This document shows, piece after piece, positions 8,448 to 17,557 of a stretch of DNA of 61,585 nt. Each line of letters begins with the position of its first letter. Position 1 is the stretch's first letter. Origin of the DNA: Arthrobacter sp. APC 3897 (GTDB taxonomy: Bacteria; Actinomycetota; Actinomycetes; Actinomycetales; Micrococcaceae). The translations under genes were made by a program, and so were the position numbers. Below the pieces are notes generated by a model. The model was not told where the DNA came from. It searched no databases and saw only the letters and a program-made list of their open reading frames with translations. Location of the stretch: the NCBI RefSeq assembly GCF_030407495.1, contig NZ_JASDDG010000031.1, positions 1 through 61,585 on the forward strand. The letters are read 5' to 3'.

Positions 8448-8490
8448 GGTTGTCCGCGCCGCCCCGAGGCGGGAAGGCACCGGCATAAAC

Positions 8491-8525
8491 AATGAAGGAC
8501 CCCTCCGCCGGAGGGGTCCTTCATT
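8491..8525. terminator. Bidirectional 16-bp stem-loop between RDD and DUF4191 genes
   Basis: AATGAAGGACCCCTCC (8491-8506) pairs perfectly with 8510-8525 around a 3-nt loop. The convergent genes end at 8447 and 8547, so it can terminate both. Confidence 0.9.
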
Positions 8526-8546
8526 CGTTGAGCGTTTGTGGAGGCT

Positions 8547-9299
8547 CTACCGTCCGCGTGAAGCTTTGCGGTCCGGGCGGGCCTTGTACGGGTCAATGCC
8601 CTTGGGGATCGGCAGGCGCGTGCCCAAGGCGGCAAGGCGCTTGTTGACGGCCTGGACTTCCTGCTTGGTCAGTGACTTCGGCAGTTTCTTGGCCTTCTTG
8701 GCGACCTGCGAGAGCGGGGTCAGGTTTTCGCCCTGCCCGGTCTGGATGACATGTACGGGTACGTTGGGTGCAATGCGGTTCATGCGGCGGCGTTCGCCGT
8801 CGGCCAGTGCCTTGGCACGGCCCGGGGAACCTTCAGTGACCAGGACGATGCCCGGGCGGCCGATGGCACGGAAAACGGCTTCCTGGCTGCGCGGGTTCAC
8901 GGCTACGGGCTGCTCTTCCAGGATCCAGCCGCGGCGCAGGATGCTCAGCGCTGCACCGGAAGCACCGGGCTGGCCCTCAATCTGGGTGAACGCGGCTCGT
9001 TCGGCGCGGCGGGACAGGATGAACACAGCGGCCAGGAGGCCCAGCGGGACCGCGATGATGAGCATCGTGATCCAGTTGTTGATCAACAGGCCGATCAGCA
9101 GCCCGACGGCGACGATGCCCAGGAACGCGCCTGCCATCACCCACACGAGGTTGGGGTCGTTGCGCCGCGTCATCTTGAAGACGTCGGCGATCTGCTTCAT
9201 GCGCCCCGGGCCTTTTTTCTTCTTCTCTGCTTTGGGTTTGCGGGAGAAGAGGCCGCGGCGGGCGCTCTTGGGTGCGTCGGAATCTGTGCTGTTGGCCAT
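8547..9299 (-). CDS. DUF4191 domain-containing membrane protein
   Basis: This 250-residue protein of the actinobacterial DUF4191 family has unknown biochemical function. Layout: a lysine/arginine-rich cytoplasmic N terminus (about 1-45), two adjacent transmembrane helices (about 52-72 and 76-96), then a soluble, basic C-terminal domain ending in KARPDRKASRGR. It lies downstream of lipA on the same strand with a 110-bp gap, and the set lipB-lipA-DUF4191 beside glnA looks conserved in this lineage. A link to lipoylation is suggested only by position. Confidence 0.85.
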   Translation of the reverse strand: MANSTDSDAPKSARRGLFSRKPKAEKKKKGPGRMKQIADVFKMTRRNDPNLVWVMAGAFLGIVAVGLLIGLLINNWITMLIIAVPLGLLAAVFILSRRAERAAFTQIEGQPGASGAALSILRRGWILEEQPVAVNPRSQEAVFRAIGRPGIVLVTEGSPGRAKALADGERRRMNRIAPNVPVHVIQTGQGENLTPLSQVAKKAKKLPKSLTKQEVQAVNKRLAALGTRLPIPKGIDPYKARPDRKASRGR

Positions 9300-9409
9300 A
9301 GTGGTTCAATTCTACGTGATCGCCGTGTCCGGTCCGTGCCGTGAACCGGCGCGGGATGAAGAACTCCGGCGGTTTGGGGGTACCGGTTCGCGCCCGGCGT
9401 ACAGAGCGG

Positions 9410-10414
9410 TCAGCGCCGGGCGAGAATGGAGGAGGCCTCCTGCAGGGTTGAGCCCGAATCCTCGATGTGCGCCAGCTCCGGGGGGAGGTCAAGGCCTTTA
9501 CGGCGCATGGCACCCGCCCACAGCCGTCCCGCCCGGTAGGAAGAGCGGACCAGCGGGCCGCTCATCACGCCAAGGAAACCCAGCTCGGTGGCTTCGTCGC
9601 TGAGCTCCACAAACTCCTGCGGCTTCACCCACCGGTCCACCGGCAGATGGCGCTCGCTGGGGCGCAGGTACTGGGTGATCGTGATCAGGTCGCAGCCGGC
9701 GTCGCGCAAGTCCCGGAGCGCACCGGAAATCTCCTCGCGCGTTTCCCCCATCCCCAGGATCAGGTTTGACTTGGTGACCATGCCCAGATTCTGCCCCTGG
9801 GTGATGACGTCAAGTGAACGCTCGTAGCGGAACGCGGGCCGGATGCGCTTGAAGAGCCGCGGCACGGTTTCCACGTTGTGGGCAAAAACCTCGGGTCGTG
9901 CGTCGCAGATGGCCTCGATGTGCTCGGGCTTGCCGGAAAAGTCCGGAATCAGGATTTCGACGCCGGTGCCCGGGTTGAGTTCGTGAATCTTCCGGATGGT
10001 TTCGGCATAGAGCCAGACGCCCTCATCTGCGAGGTCGTCACGGGCCACGCCGGTGACCGTTGCGTAGCGCAGGTTCATCTTCTGCACCGAACGGGCAACT
10101 TTGGTGGGCTCGAAAAGGTCTATGGCTGAAGGTTTTCCGGTATCGATTTGGCAGAAGTCACAGCGTCGTGTGCATTCGGAGCCGCCAATCAGGAAGGTAG
10201 CTTCCTTGTCCTCCCAGCATTCGAAAATATTGGGGCAGCCGGCTTCTTCGCAGACAGTGTGCAGGCCTTCCTTCTTGACCTGTTCCTTCAGGTGAACGTA
10301 CTCGGGGCCAATGGTTACCTTGGCCTTGATCCACTCCGGTTTGCGTTCCACGGGTACGGCCACGTTGCGCTGTTCAATGCGCAGCAGACGGCGTCCTTCG
10401 GGGGCGAGAGTCAT
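9410..10414 (-). CDS. lipA: Lipoyl synthase
   Basis: This radical-SAM enzyme inserts two sulfurs into protein-bound octanoyl groups to make lipoate. The 334-residue protein has both iron-sulfur motifs: the auxiliary cluster Cys55-X4-Cys60-X5-Cys66 and the SAM cluster Cys81-X3-Cys85-X2-Cys88 (CTRRCDFC). The C-terminal SSYRAG carries the conserved serine that ligates the auxiliary cluster. Its ATG overlaps the lipB stop codon by four bases, so the two steps of lipoate assembly are coupled. Clients in this window include the two lipoyl domains of SucB (26656-28428). Confidence 0.97.
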   Translation of the reverse strand: MTLAPEGRRLLRIEQRNVAVPVERKPEWIKAKVTIGPEYVHLKEQVKKEGLHTVCEEAGCPNIFECWEDKEATFLIGGSECTRRCDFCQIDTGKPSAIDLFEPTKVARSVQKMNLRYATVTGVARDDLADEGVWLYAETIRKIHELNPGTGVEILIPDFSGKPEHIEAICDARPEVFAHNVETVPRLFKRIRPAFRYERSLDVITQGQNLGMVTKSNLILGMGETREEISGALRDLRDAGCDLITITQYLRPSERHLPVDRWVKPQEFVELSDEATELGFLGVMSGPLVRSSYRAGRLWAGAMRRKGLDLPPELAHIEDSGSTLQEASSILARR

Positions 10415-11133
10415 AGAAGGGATCCTTTCGACCGGCCCGGCGCCGCGGCAGCCGGTTCCGGGGAGATGGTGTCCGTGGCCCGAACTGGATGTTCGCGGAC
10501 AAGGCGGTCGCTGCGGCGTCGGAGTTCGTCCTCTACCCGGGCCACCAGATCGGCAGGCGTGACAAGCCGGCCGGTTTCGGCCGAGAGGGAGGTGGTTCCC
10601 GCGTCGGTAATTCCGCAGGCCACAATCTGGGCATAGGGAGCCAGGTCATTGCTGCAGTTCAGCGAGAACCCGTGCATCGTCACCCCGTGGTCAACACGGA
10701 TGCCGATGGCGGCAATCTTCCGGTCAGGGCCGCCTCCGCGCACCCACACTCCGGACCGCCCGGCAACCCGTTCACCGGTGACGCCGTAATCGGCGAGCAC
10801 CGCAATGATCGCGTCCTCAAGCGTGGCCACATAGTCTGCGACCCTGCTGGGGTCGGGCAGTCGAAGGATGGGGTATCCCACCAGCTGGCCCGGGCCGTGC
10901 CAGGTGAGCTTGCCGCCGCGGTCCACGGGGATTACGGGTGTTCCGTCAAAAGGCCGTTCATGATCCTCGGTCCGCTTGCCGGCTGTGTATACCGGGGAAT
11001 GCTCCAGCAGCAGGACCGTGTCCGGGGCAGAACCGGCCCGTACACGTTCATGCAGCGAACGTTGCCGGTCCCAGCCCTCCAGATAATCCACGTAATCCGG
11101 GGCAAGACCGATGCGCAGGAACTCCAATGCCAT
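10411..11133 (-). CDS. lipB: Octanoyl-ACP:protein octanoyltransferase
   Basis: LipB transfers octanoate from acyl carrier protein to lipoyl-domain lysines, the step before LipA. In the 240-residue protein the catalytic pair is visible as Lys139 (DRKIAAIGI) and Cys173 (VACGI), with the conserved [17 protein letters not shown] and HGFSLN blocks. lipA follows with a four-base overlap. Upstream, TAGGCT (minus strand, 11145-11140) lies exactly six bases before the ATG, so the transcript is predicted to be leaderless. Confidence 0.96.
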   Translation of the reverse strand: MALEFLRIGLAPDYVDYLEGWDRQRSLHERVRAGSAPDTVLLLEHSPVYTAGKRTEDHERPFDGTPVIPVDRGGKLTWHGPGQLVGYPILRLPDPSRVADYVATLEDAIIAVLADYGVTGERVAGRSGVWVRGGGPDRKIAAIGIRVDHGVTMHGFSLNCSNDLAPYAQIVACGITDAGTTSLSAETGRLVTPADLVARVEDELRRRSDRLVREHPVRATDTISPEPAAAAPGRSKGSLL

Positions 11134-11145
11134 GGGGACAGCCTA
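11134..11145 (-). promoter_or_regulatory. -10 box of a leaderless lipB-lipA transcript
   Basis: On the minus strand TAGGCT (11145-11140) is followed by six bases and the lipB ATG. No ribosome-binding site fits in that space. Confidence 0.5.
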
Positions 11146-11264
11146 GACTGCCTCAGCGGAAGTTCCGACTATGGTCTTCATCACATCCTGATTCAGGGGC
11201 GGTTCCGGGCGGGCGTTGTGGATAACTTCTGCACGATGCCGCGGTTCGGACTACAACAGAGTGC

Positions 11265-12890
11265 ATGGAGCTCAACGAACCGGCGGTTCCGGCCCGCCCC
11301 CCGGAAGTGGATGAGGGATACCGGGCCGAGCATCTGCTGGGCTCGGGTGCGGCGGCCCGGGTCTGGGCGGCAGTGCGGGAGAGCGACGGCGCCCGCTTTG
11401 CGCTGAAAGTCCCCGCTGCCTCGCCGGGCGGTTCCTGGACCACCTTCGAAACCCGGCGGGAGCTGAACATCCTGTCCCGTTTCGAGCATGAAAACCTGCT
11501 GCGCGTGCACACCGTCCTTGATACCGATCATGGGCCGGCGCTGCTGATGGAGCTGGCCCGGGGAGGTTCCCTTGGCCGGGTGCTGCAGGCCCGCGGTGCC
11601 CTCCACCCGGGCGAAGCGGTGACGGTGCTGGTGGGGGCGGCGTCAGTGCTCGCTTATCTGCATTCCCTGAACGTCTGCCACGGCGGGGTGTCGCCGGGCA
11701 ACATCCTGTTCACTTCCAGCGGCAAACCACTCCTGGCTGATCTCGGCACAGCGGGTCTGCTGGGAACGGAACGGACATCAGCCGCTTCGAAGGAGGGTGA
11801 CATCCTGGCCCTGGCCATGGTGGGATGGCTCATCCTGACGGGACGTGCGCTGCCGCCGGCCGAACGGCGCCTGCCGCTGTCTGTTCTGGTTCCGGACCTC
11901 CCGGCAGCGCTCGCCGAGGTGATTGATGCGGGACTGCAGGAGGACGCTGAACTTCGGCCTGATGCTGCGGAGTTTGCCCGCCGGGTGTTTGAATCGATCC
12001 CTGCTGAGCCGCTGGACCTGGCCCTGGCGAAGGAGCCGGGTCCCGCTGGTGGATTGAACACGCCCCGGTCACGGCTGGAGCGGGGACGCGGCGCCGGGGG
12101 TTTGCGGCGCCGCGTCCGGAGTGCACCCCGGGGGCAGAGACGCAGGGAATCCTCTCCGGAACACCGGGAAGAGAAGCACCAGCCGAACCGGGTACTGCTG
12201 GGCGCGGCTGCCGCGCTCGTGGCGGCCACCGTGGGGTTGGGGGCTGTAGCGGTAGCCGCACCGCAGATGCTGCAGGGCGCAGCGCCGGGGGAAGCCGTGA
12301 TCCCTCCGACTGCGTCCGGCGCAGCCACCGTTACTGAGGCGGACACAGACCCGGGCCTGCGCGCGGACGCGGACCCCGATTCGGAAGCCGGCACCCCCGC
12401 TTCTCCGGGTGCAGGCGGACCGGCAACGGAGCCGGGCGAAACCGCCGAACAGTTTTCGCTGGCCCGGACTGAGGTTTCGGAGCTGCGGCTCATGGTCAGC
12501 GGCAGCGATCCGGTGGCGGCCGTGCGTGCCCTCGCCGAATTGCGGGCACGTGCCTTCGCCGAGGCTGACGCGGCTCTGCTCAAGGACATCAACGCGCCGC
12601 GCTCGCCGGCCATGCAGGCTGATCAGGCGGAAATCGCCAAACTCCAGGCAGCAGGCACGGAGCTCTCCGGACTGGCCGTCGAGATTGTGTCTGCGGGGGA
12701 GGCCGTCCCGGAGCCGGAAGGCAGAGTCAGCATAGGGGCCGTCGTCTCCACCTCCGCCTACGCAGAACGTGACGCGCGCGGTGCAGCGGTGCGGAACGTG
12801 GCGGCGGTTTCCCGCCAGGACGTGGTCCTGGTACTGGTACAGGCCGCTGACGGCTGGCGCATTGAGGACATTCTGGCACCGCCTGCATGA
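11265..12890 (+). CDS. Membrane-anchored protein kinase-like protein, probable pseudokinase
   Basis: This 541-residue protein has an N-terminal Hanks-type kinase fold (about 19-250), a cytoplasmic basic linker, one transmembrane helix (about 309-330) and an extracellular region with a Pro/Ala/Glu-rich stalk (about 340-400) and a C-terminal domain. The glycine loop GSGAAARV, Lys48 (ALKV) and Asp159 (DLG) remain. The catalytic loop, however, reads HGGVSPGN at 139-146, where active kinases have HRDxKPxN, so the catalytic Asp and the Lys are both missing. The activation segment is short and lacks APE. I infer a pseudokinase that may sense or scaffold. TACAAC at 11252-11257 suggests a leaderless mRNA. 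Confidence 0.8.
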   Translation: MELNEPAVPARPPEVDEGYRAEHLLGSGAAARVWAAVRESDGARFALKVPAASPGGSWTTFETRRELNILSRFEHENLLRVHTVLDTDHGPALLMELARGGSLGRVLQARGALHPGEAVTVLVGAASVLAYLHSLNVCHGGVSPGNILFTSSGKPLLADLGTAGLLGTERTSAASKEGDILALAMVGWLILTGRALPPAERRLPLSVLVPDLPAALAEVIDAGLQEDAELRPDAAEFARRVFESIPAEPLDLALAKEPGPAGGLNTPRSRLERGRGAGGLRRRVRSAPRGQRRRESSPEHREEKHQPNRVLLGAAAALVAATVGLGAVAVAAPQMLQGAAPGEAVIPPTASGAATVTEADTDPGLRADADPDSEAGTPASPGAGGPATEPGETAEQFSLARTEVSELRLMVSGSDPVAAVRALAELRARAFAEADAALLKDINAPRSPAMQADQAEIAKLQAAGTELSGLAVEIVSAGEAVPEPEGRVSIGAVVSTSAYAERDARGAAVRNVAAVSRQDVVLVLVQAADGWRIEDILAPPA

Positions 12891-12927
12891 ACCGGGCCGG
12901 CGGTCCCCGAAAGATAGGATCGTTTCC

Positions 12928-15900
12928 ATGAGTCCAACTGCTTACCTCCGTTACCCCGATCTGCATGGCGACCTCGTCACTTTCGTGGCTGAAGACGACG
13001 TCTGGATGGCTCCGGTCGCCGGCGGACGTGCCTGGCGGATCTCCTCCATGCAGCTGCCGGCCCGCAGCCCCAAGTTCTCACCCGACGGAAAGCATCTGGC
13101 CTGGCAGGTGGTCCAGGGAGGTGCCCCGGAGATCGTCACGGCGGACGTTGACGGCGGCAACTTCCGGCAGCTGACTTTCTGGGGCAGTCAGAGCACCCGG
13201 CTGAAGGGATTCAACGCTGCGGGGCAGGTCATGGCCACCACGTCCGTGGAACAGGAGGACAACCGCCTGCGCTGGGCCTTCACGGTTCCGCTGGACGGGG
13301 CGGCGCCGGCAAAGCTTCCGTACGGCCCGGTGGAAACCATCGCTGAAGGACCGGCCGTGGGCGACGAACGCCCGCTGGTTATCGGCAGCATGCTCACCCG
13401 TGAGCAGGCCTGGTGGAAGCGCTACCGCGGAGGAACAGCAGGGAAGCTGTGGATTGATGCGGACGGCAACGGTGAATTCGAACGCCTCGTTCCTGAACTG
13501 GACGGCAATCTTTCGGACCCCATGTGGATTGACGGCCGGGTGGTTTTCCTGTCCGACCACGAGGGATACGGAAACCTGTACTCGGTGACGCCCGCGGGCA
13601 GTGACCTCCGCCGGCACACGGACTTTGACACCTTCTACGTCCGCCATGCCTCCACGGACGGCAGCCGCATTGTGTTCGAATCGGCGGGACGTCTGTGGCT
13701 CCTGCCTTCACTGGACACTGAAGCCCAGCCGCTGGACATAGCCCTCGGATCCGCGGGCACCGCCCGGCGCCCGCGCCCGCTGGACGTTGCCCGGCATCTC
13801 GCCGACGTTGTTCCCGATGCCGCAGGAAACGCCAGCGTGGTGGAAACCCACGGCACACTGCATTGGCTCACCCACCGCGACGGACCTGCGCGGGTCATTG
13901 AGGCTGACTCCGCTGTCCGTGCCCGCCTCGGCCGCCCGCTGGGGAATTCGCGGGCCGTTTACGTGGCCGACCGCCACGGAGAAGAGGCCATCTATATCAA
14001 GGACGTCTTCGCCCAGATATCGCTTGGCCCCGCTGCCGGCTCCGGGCCTGCGCAGGCAATGCCCGCCCCGGAACCTGCCGCCGGCGACGCCGACGCGGGC
14101 CTGGTTCTGCCCAGCCCGGTATCCGCGGCCGGGTCAGCTTCATTGCCGCGCACACCCGGGCACACAACACCTGCGGCTCCGGAGTCCCGCACGGGCGTTC
14201 CGGCGTCCGTGGCTCCGCCGTCTGAAGCCGCCGTCAAACCGGCGGAGAACACTGTCCGCGTGGAGTTCGAGCGGCCCACCAGGGTCAGCCAGCTGGTGCC
14301 GAGCCCGGACGGAAAGCGCGTGGGTGTGGCCACCGAGTACGGAGAAGTCTTTGTGCTTGACGTCGCCTCGGCCCGGTTGTCCCCGGTGGCCGCCACCGGC
14401 TTCGGTGCCGTTGACCAGCTCGCCTTCTCGCCGGATTCGCAGTGGCTTGCCTGGGCGGAACCGTCCAGTGCGGACGGCCGCACCCGGATCCGGATCCGGT
14501 CCGTGCTGGATACGGAGGCACCGGCCATTGATGTGACGGACGGCCGGTTCTCCGACCACGATCCTTCGTTCACCCCGGACGGCCGTTACCTGGCTTTTCT
14601 CTCCGAGCGCAGCTTCGATCCCGTCTATGACACTCACCGCTTTGATTTGAGTTTCCCGTCCTCCACCAAGCCGTTCCTGGTAGCGCTGGCGGCGGGCACG
14701 CCGTCGCCGTTTGGTCCTTCCGTCTCGGGTAATGCGGCAGTTGGCGCAGCGGATGAGGTCAAAGCTGAAAGCGGAAACATTGCCGCTGCGGTTCCACCTG
14801 TGGTGGTGGACGCTGAACGGATAGGGGACCGGATTATTGCTGTCCCCGTCCCGCAGGGACGCTATGAGAAGCTTCGGGCGGCTGATTCCGCCCTGCTCTG
14901 GCTGGCGGCGGACATCTACGGGGTAACCGGCGACGGCCGGGCCACCGCCGCGGACCGGGACCCCGCCCCGCGGCTGGAACGCTTCGACTTGGCGAAGAAG
15001 GAGCTGTCCGTCCTGGTTCCGGCCCTGGACGGCTTCGAGGTCAGCGGCGACGGCGCCAAGGTGGTGCTGCGCCACGACGGCGGCGTCCGGGTGGTTCCTG
15101 CCGCAGACAAGATAGCCGAGGACTCCGGTGACAACGTGCGGGTGGACCTGGACCGCATAAGGGTGCGGATTGATCCGGTCCGGGTGTGGGGGCAGGCTTT
15201 TGACGAAGCCTGGCGGCTGCAGCGGGATTTCTTCTGGGCGCCGGACATGGGTGGGCTGGACTGGGAAGGCATCCACGCCCGCTACCGCCCGCTGGTGCAG
15301 AACCTTGGCGGCCATGATGATCTGGTGGACCTGCTCTGGGAAATGCACGGAGAGCTGGGCACCTCGCACGCCTATGTCACTCCGGTTCCGGTCACGGAAC
15401 CGGGCTGGGGAAGCCAGGGTTTCCTCGGAGCCGACCTGCGTCCCGGTGCCGGCGGCTGGGAAGTGGTGCGTATCCTCGGTGCCGAGTCCTCGGACCCGCA
15501 GGCCGCGTCACCGCTGAGCGCTCCTGGAGCGGACGTTCACCCCGGCGACGTCATTGCCGCTGTTGACGGACAGCCGGTCCCGGCCAGCGACGGCCCGGCT
15601 CCGCTGCTGGCGGGGGCAGCCGGCCGCACCGTGGAGCTGACCATTGTCCGTGCAGACGACGACGGCGCACCCTCCCAGCGCCGCATCGCCGTCGTGCCGC
15701 TGCGCAGTGAGGAACGCCTCCGCTACCAGAACTGGGTCCACGCCAACCGGCGCATTGTCCGTGCAGCCTCCGACGGTGCTTTTGGTTACCTGCACATCCC
15801 GGACATGGTGGCCAACGGCTGGTCGCAGCTGCACCGGGACCTTGACCAGGAAGCCTCGAAGGCAGCCCTGGTGGTGGACGTCCGGCGCAACCGCGGGGGA

Positions 15901-16500
15901 CACACGTCCCAGCTGGTGGCCGAACTGATCGGCCGAAAGGTGACAGCCTGGGCGAACCCCCGCGGCGGAAAACCGACTCCCTATCCGGACCATGCTCCGC
16001 GGGGGCCGGTGGTGATCCTGACTGACGAATTCGCCGGTTCCGACGGCGACATCATCACCCAGGCGACCAAGCTGCGCAGCATCGGACCCGTGATCGGCAC
16101 CCGGACCTGGGGCGGCGTCGTTGGCATTGACGGCCGGTTCCGCCTCGTGGACGGTACCGCCGTCAACCAGCCGCGGTACGCCTTCTGGTTTACCGGAGGC
16201 GTTGGCTGGGATGTGGAGAACCGGGGGGTGGAGCCGGACATCGAGGTGGCCTTCCCGCCGCACGCCTACGTGGCCGGCGATGACCCGCAGCTGGAGCACG
16301 GGGTTGGCATCCTGCGTGAAATGCTGTCCGAGATACCCACCGATCAACCTCCGGCCATGACCGGCTACCGCTCGCTTCAACCGGCTCCGCTTCCCCCGCG
16401 TCCGCAGGCGGCCGCAGGGTCAGCGGCAGGGACAGCAGCATCGGAAGGAGCGGTTCCGGGTCCGGTTGCGGCCTCGGCTGCGGTTCCGGGCCGGCACTAG
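12928..16500 (+). CDS. Tricorn protease homologue (S41 family peptidase)
   Basis: This large cytoplasmic peptidase is thought to degrade oligopeptides released by the proteasome or Clp proteases. From the ATG at 12928 it has 1190 residues: two beta-propeller regions (about 1-360 and 440-660), a C1 domain, a PDZ-like domain (about 860-915) and the S41 catalytic core. Catalytic residues are visible: Ser813-His814 (GTSHAY), nucleophile Ser1038-Asp1039 (AGSDGD) and a glutamate in VENRGVEPD. A Pro/Ala-rich insertion (about 365-440) separates the propellers, and the C-terminal tail is low complexity. TAGGAT at 12915-12920 is seven bases before the ATG, so the transcript may be leaderless. The frame upstream of this ATG overlaps the kinase gene and is rejected. 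Confidence 0.92.
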   Translation: MSPTAYLRYPDLHGDLVTFVAEDDVWMAPVAGGRAWRISSMQLPARSPKFSPDGKHLAWQVVQGGAPEIVTADVDGGNFRQLTFWGSQSTRLKGFNAAGQVMATTSVEQEDNRLRWAFTVPLDGAAPAKLPYGPVETIAEGPAVGDERPLVIGSMLTREQAWWKRYRGGTAGKLWIDADGNGEFERLVPELDGNLSDPMWIDGRVVFLSDHEGYGNLYSVTPAGSDLRRHTDFDTFYVRHASTDGSRIVFESAGRLWLLPSLDTEAQPLDIALGSAGTARRPRPLDVARHLADVVPDAAGNASVVETHGTLHWLTHRDGPARVIEADSAVRARLGRPLGNSRAVYVADRHGEEAIYIKDVFAQISLGPAAGSGPAQAMPAPEPAAGDADAGLVLPSPVSAAGSASLPRTPGHTTPAAPESRTGVPASVAPPSEAAVKPAENTVRVEFERPTRVSQLVPSPDGKRVGVATEYGEVFVLDVASARLSPVAATGFGAVDQLAFSPDSQWLAWAEPSSADGRTRIRIRSVLDTEAPAIDVTDGRFSDHDPSFTPDGRYLAFLSERSFDPVYDTHRFDLSFPSSTKPFLVALAAGTPSPFGPSVSGNAAVGAADEVKAESGNIAAAVPPVVVDAERIGDRIIAVPVPQGRYEKLRAADSALLWLAADIYGVTGDGRATAADRDPAPRLERFDLAKKELSVLVPALDGFEVSGDGAKVVLRHDGGVRVVPAADKIAEDSGDNVRVDLDRIRVRIDPVRVWGQAFDEAWRLQRDFFWAPDMGGLDWEGIHARYRPLVQNLGGHDDLVDLLWEMHGELGTSHAYVTPVPVTEPGWGSQGFLGADLRPGAGGWEVVRILGAESSDPQAASPLSAPGADVHPGDVIAAVDGQPVPASDGPAPLLAGAAGRTVELTIVRADDDGAPSQRRIAVVPLRSEERLRYQNWVHANRRIVRAASDGAFGYLHIPDMVANGWSQLHRDLDQEASKAALVVDVRRNRGGHTSQLVAELIGRKVTAWANPRGGKPTPYPDHAPRGPVVILTDEFAGSDGDIITQATKLRSIGPVIGTRTWGGVVGIDGRFRLVDGTAVNQPRYAFWFTGGVGWDVENRGVEPDIEVAFPPHAYVAGDDPQLEHGVGILREMLSEIPTDQPPAMTGYRSLQPAPLPPRPQAAAGSAAGTAASEGAVPGPVAASAAVPGRH

Positions 16501-16539
16501 GCCCAGCCCGGTCCCCGCCCAGGCCTGCCGGAAGCGGAC

Positions 16540-16623
16540 TGGCCGGCCTCCGGCCGGCCACCCGAGACCGGAGGCGGGGAATGCAGGAGCGGCGTCCGGG
16601 AGAGGTACAGTTGCCCCGGACGC
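16540..16623 (+). other. Two hairpins between the tricorn gene and crcB
   Basis: TGGCCGGCC (16540-16548) pairs with GGCCGGCCA (16552-16560), and GCGTCCGGG (16592-16600) pairs with CCCGGACGC (16615-16623). Neither is followed by a T-tract. The first may terminate the tricorn transcript. The second lies in the likely crcB leader but does not show the fluoride riboswitch consensus. Confidence 0.4.
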
Positions 16624-16697
16624 CCGCAGAATTTCACCGCTGCAGCCGTCCCGGACCGTAAAAACCCGGCTGCCGAGCAAGGAGCGAGAACCCCGCT

Positions 16698-17147
16698 ATG
16701 CGCCCACCACATCTGCGCCGGGGATCGATCGGGCTGGTCTTCTTCGGAGGTGCCGCAGGTGCCGCCGGGCGCGGAGGGTTGTCCCTGGCCATCCCCAACC
16801 TCGGCGAGGTGCCGGCGGCCATCCTGATCATCAACCTGGCCGGCGCTTTCCTCCTCGGCTGGCTCTATGAGGCCGTCACCCGTCCGGACAGCGGGCGCCC
16901 CGCCGCCGGGAACCTGAAGCTGCTTCTGGGCACCGGGTTCTGCGGCGGTTTCACCACGTACAGCTCGCTGGCCACCGATACCGCGCTGTTCTTTCTGGGC
17001 GGACGGCCTGGGGCTGCAGTCATCTATCCTCTTGCCACCGTGATCATCGGAGCCTGCGCCACCTGGGCGGGTATTGCCGCTGCAGCAGCGGTCACCGGAC
17101 GCGGCCCGGGACACCCGGGTGGCAATCGGCAGCAGGACGCAGCATGA
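16698..17147 (+). CDS. crcB: Fluoride efflux channel CrcB/Fluc, first subunit
   Basis: CrcB proteins are four-helix, dual-topology or paired channels that expel fluoride. This 149-residue subunit has four hydrophobic segments and the family motif GFCGGFTTYSS (near residue 80), which lines the pore. A second crcB gene overlaps its stop codon by four bases, which suggests a heterodimeric channel whose subunits are made in fixed ratio. AAGGAG is 13 bases before the ATG, a long spacing, so the true start could differ slightly. The C-terminal tail is polar. Confidence 0.92.
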   Translation: MRPPHLRRGSIGLVFFGGAAGAAGRGGLSLAIPNLGEVPAAILIINLAGAFLLGWLYEAVTRPDSGRPAAGNLKLLLGTGFCGGFTTYSSLATDTALFFLGGRPGAAVIYPLATVIIGACATWAGIAAAAAVTGRGPGHPGGNRQQDAA

Positions 17148-17521
17148 CCCCCGGGATCTTTCTTCTGCTCACTGCGGCCGGCGGAGCCGGAGCTGCGGTG
17201 CGCTTCATGGCGGACGGCTTCATCCGTTCCCGGCAAAAGTCCTCTTTCGCCTGGGCGACGACGATTATCAATGTCTCGGGCTCCCTCGGGCTTGGCTTCC
17301 TGACCGGCCTGACTCTTGAACATCTGGCGTTTGCTGCCTTCAGCATCGTGCTCGGCACCGGGTTTCTGGGCGGTTACACGACCTTCAGTACGGCGAGCTA
17401 CGAAACGGTGCAGCTGATCAAAAAGGGCCGCTACGGTGCTTCATTCGTGAGCGGCATTGGCATGCTCGTGCTTTCCGTTGCCGCCGCAGTGATTGGCCTC
17501 TGGGCCGGTACGGAACTGTAG
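17144..17521 (+). CDS. crcB: Fluoride efflux channel CrcB/Fluc, second subunit
   Basis: The 125-residue partner subunit has the same four-helix plan, with the motif GFLGGYTTFSTAS and the TIINVSGSLGLGF helix that carries the pore asparagine. Its ATG overlaps the first subunit's stop codon (ATGA). The two subunits are clearly paralogous but differ in charge, as expected for partners inserted with opposite topology. It converges on the LacI regulator gene. Confidence 0.93.
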   Translation: MTPGIFLLLTAAGGAGAAVRFMADGFIRSRQKSSFAWATTIINVSGSLGLGFLTGLTLEHLAFAAFSIVLGTGFLGGYTTFSTASYETVQLIKKGRYGASFVSGIGMLVLSVAAAVIGLWAGTEL

Positions 17522-17527
17522 GGCTGC

Positions 17528-17555
17528 GCCGGGGGATGAGCCTGACTTCCCCGGC
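17528..17555. terminator. Possible stem-loop between convergent crcB and lacI-type genes
   Basis: GCCGGGG (17528-17534) pairs with CCCCGGC (17549-17555) around a 14-nt loop in the 36-bp gap between convergent genes. There is no T-tract. Confidence 0.4.
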
Positions 17556-17557
17556 CG

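Noticed and set aside
16501-16697. Fluoride riboswitch upstream of the crcB pair
   Set aside because: Two hairpins are present, but the conserved crcB-motif blocks (such as GGNGAUG and the pseudoknot partner) are not recognisable.
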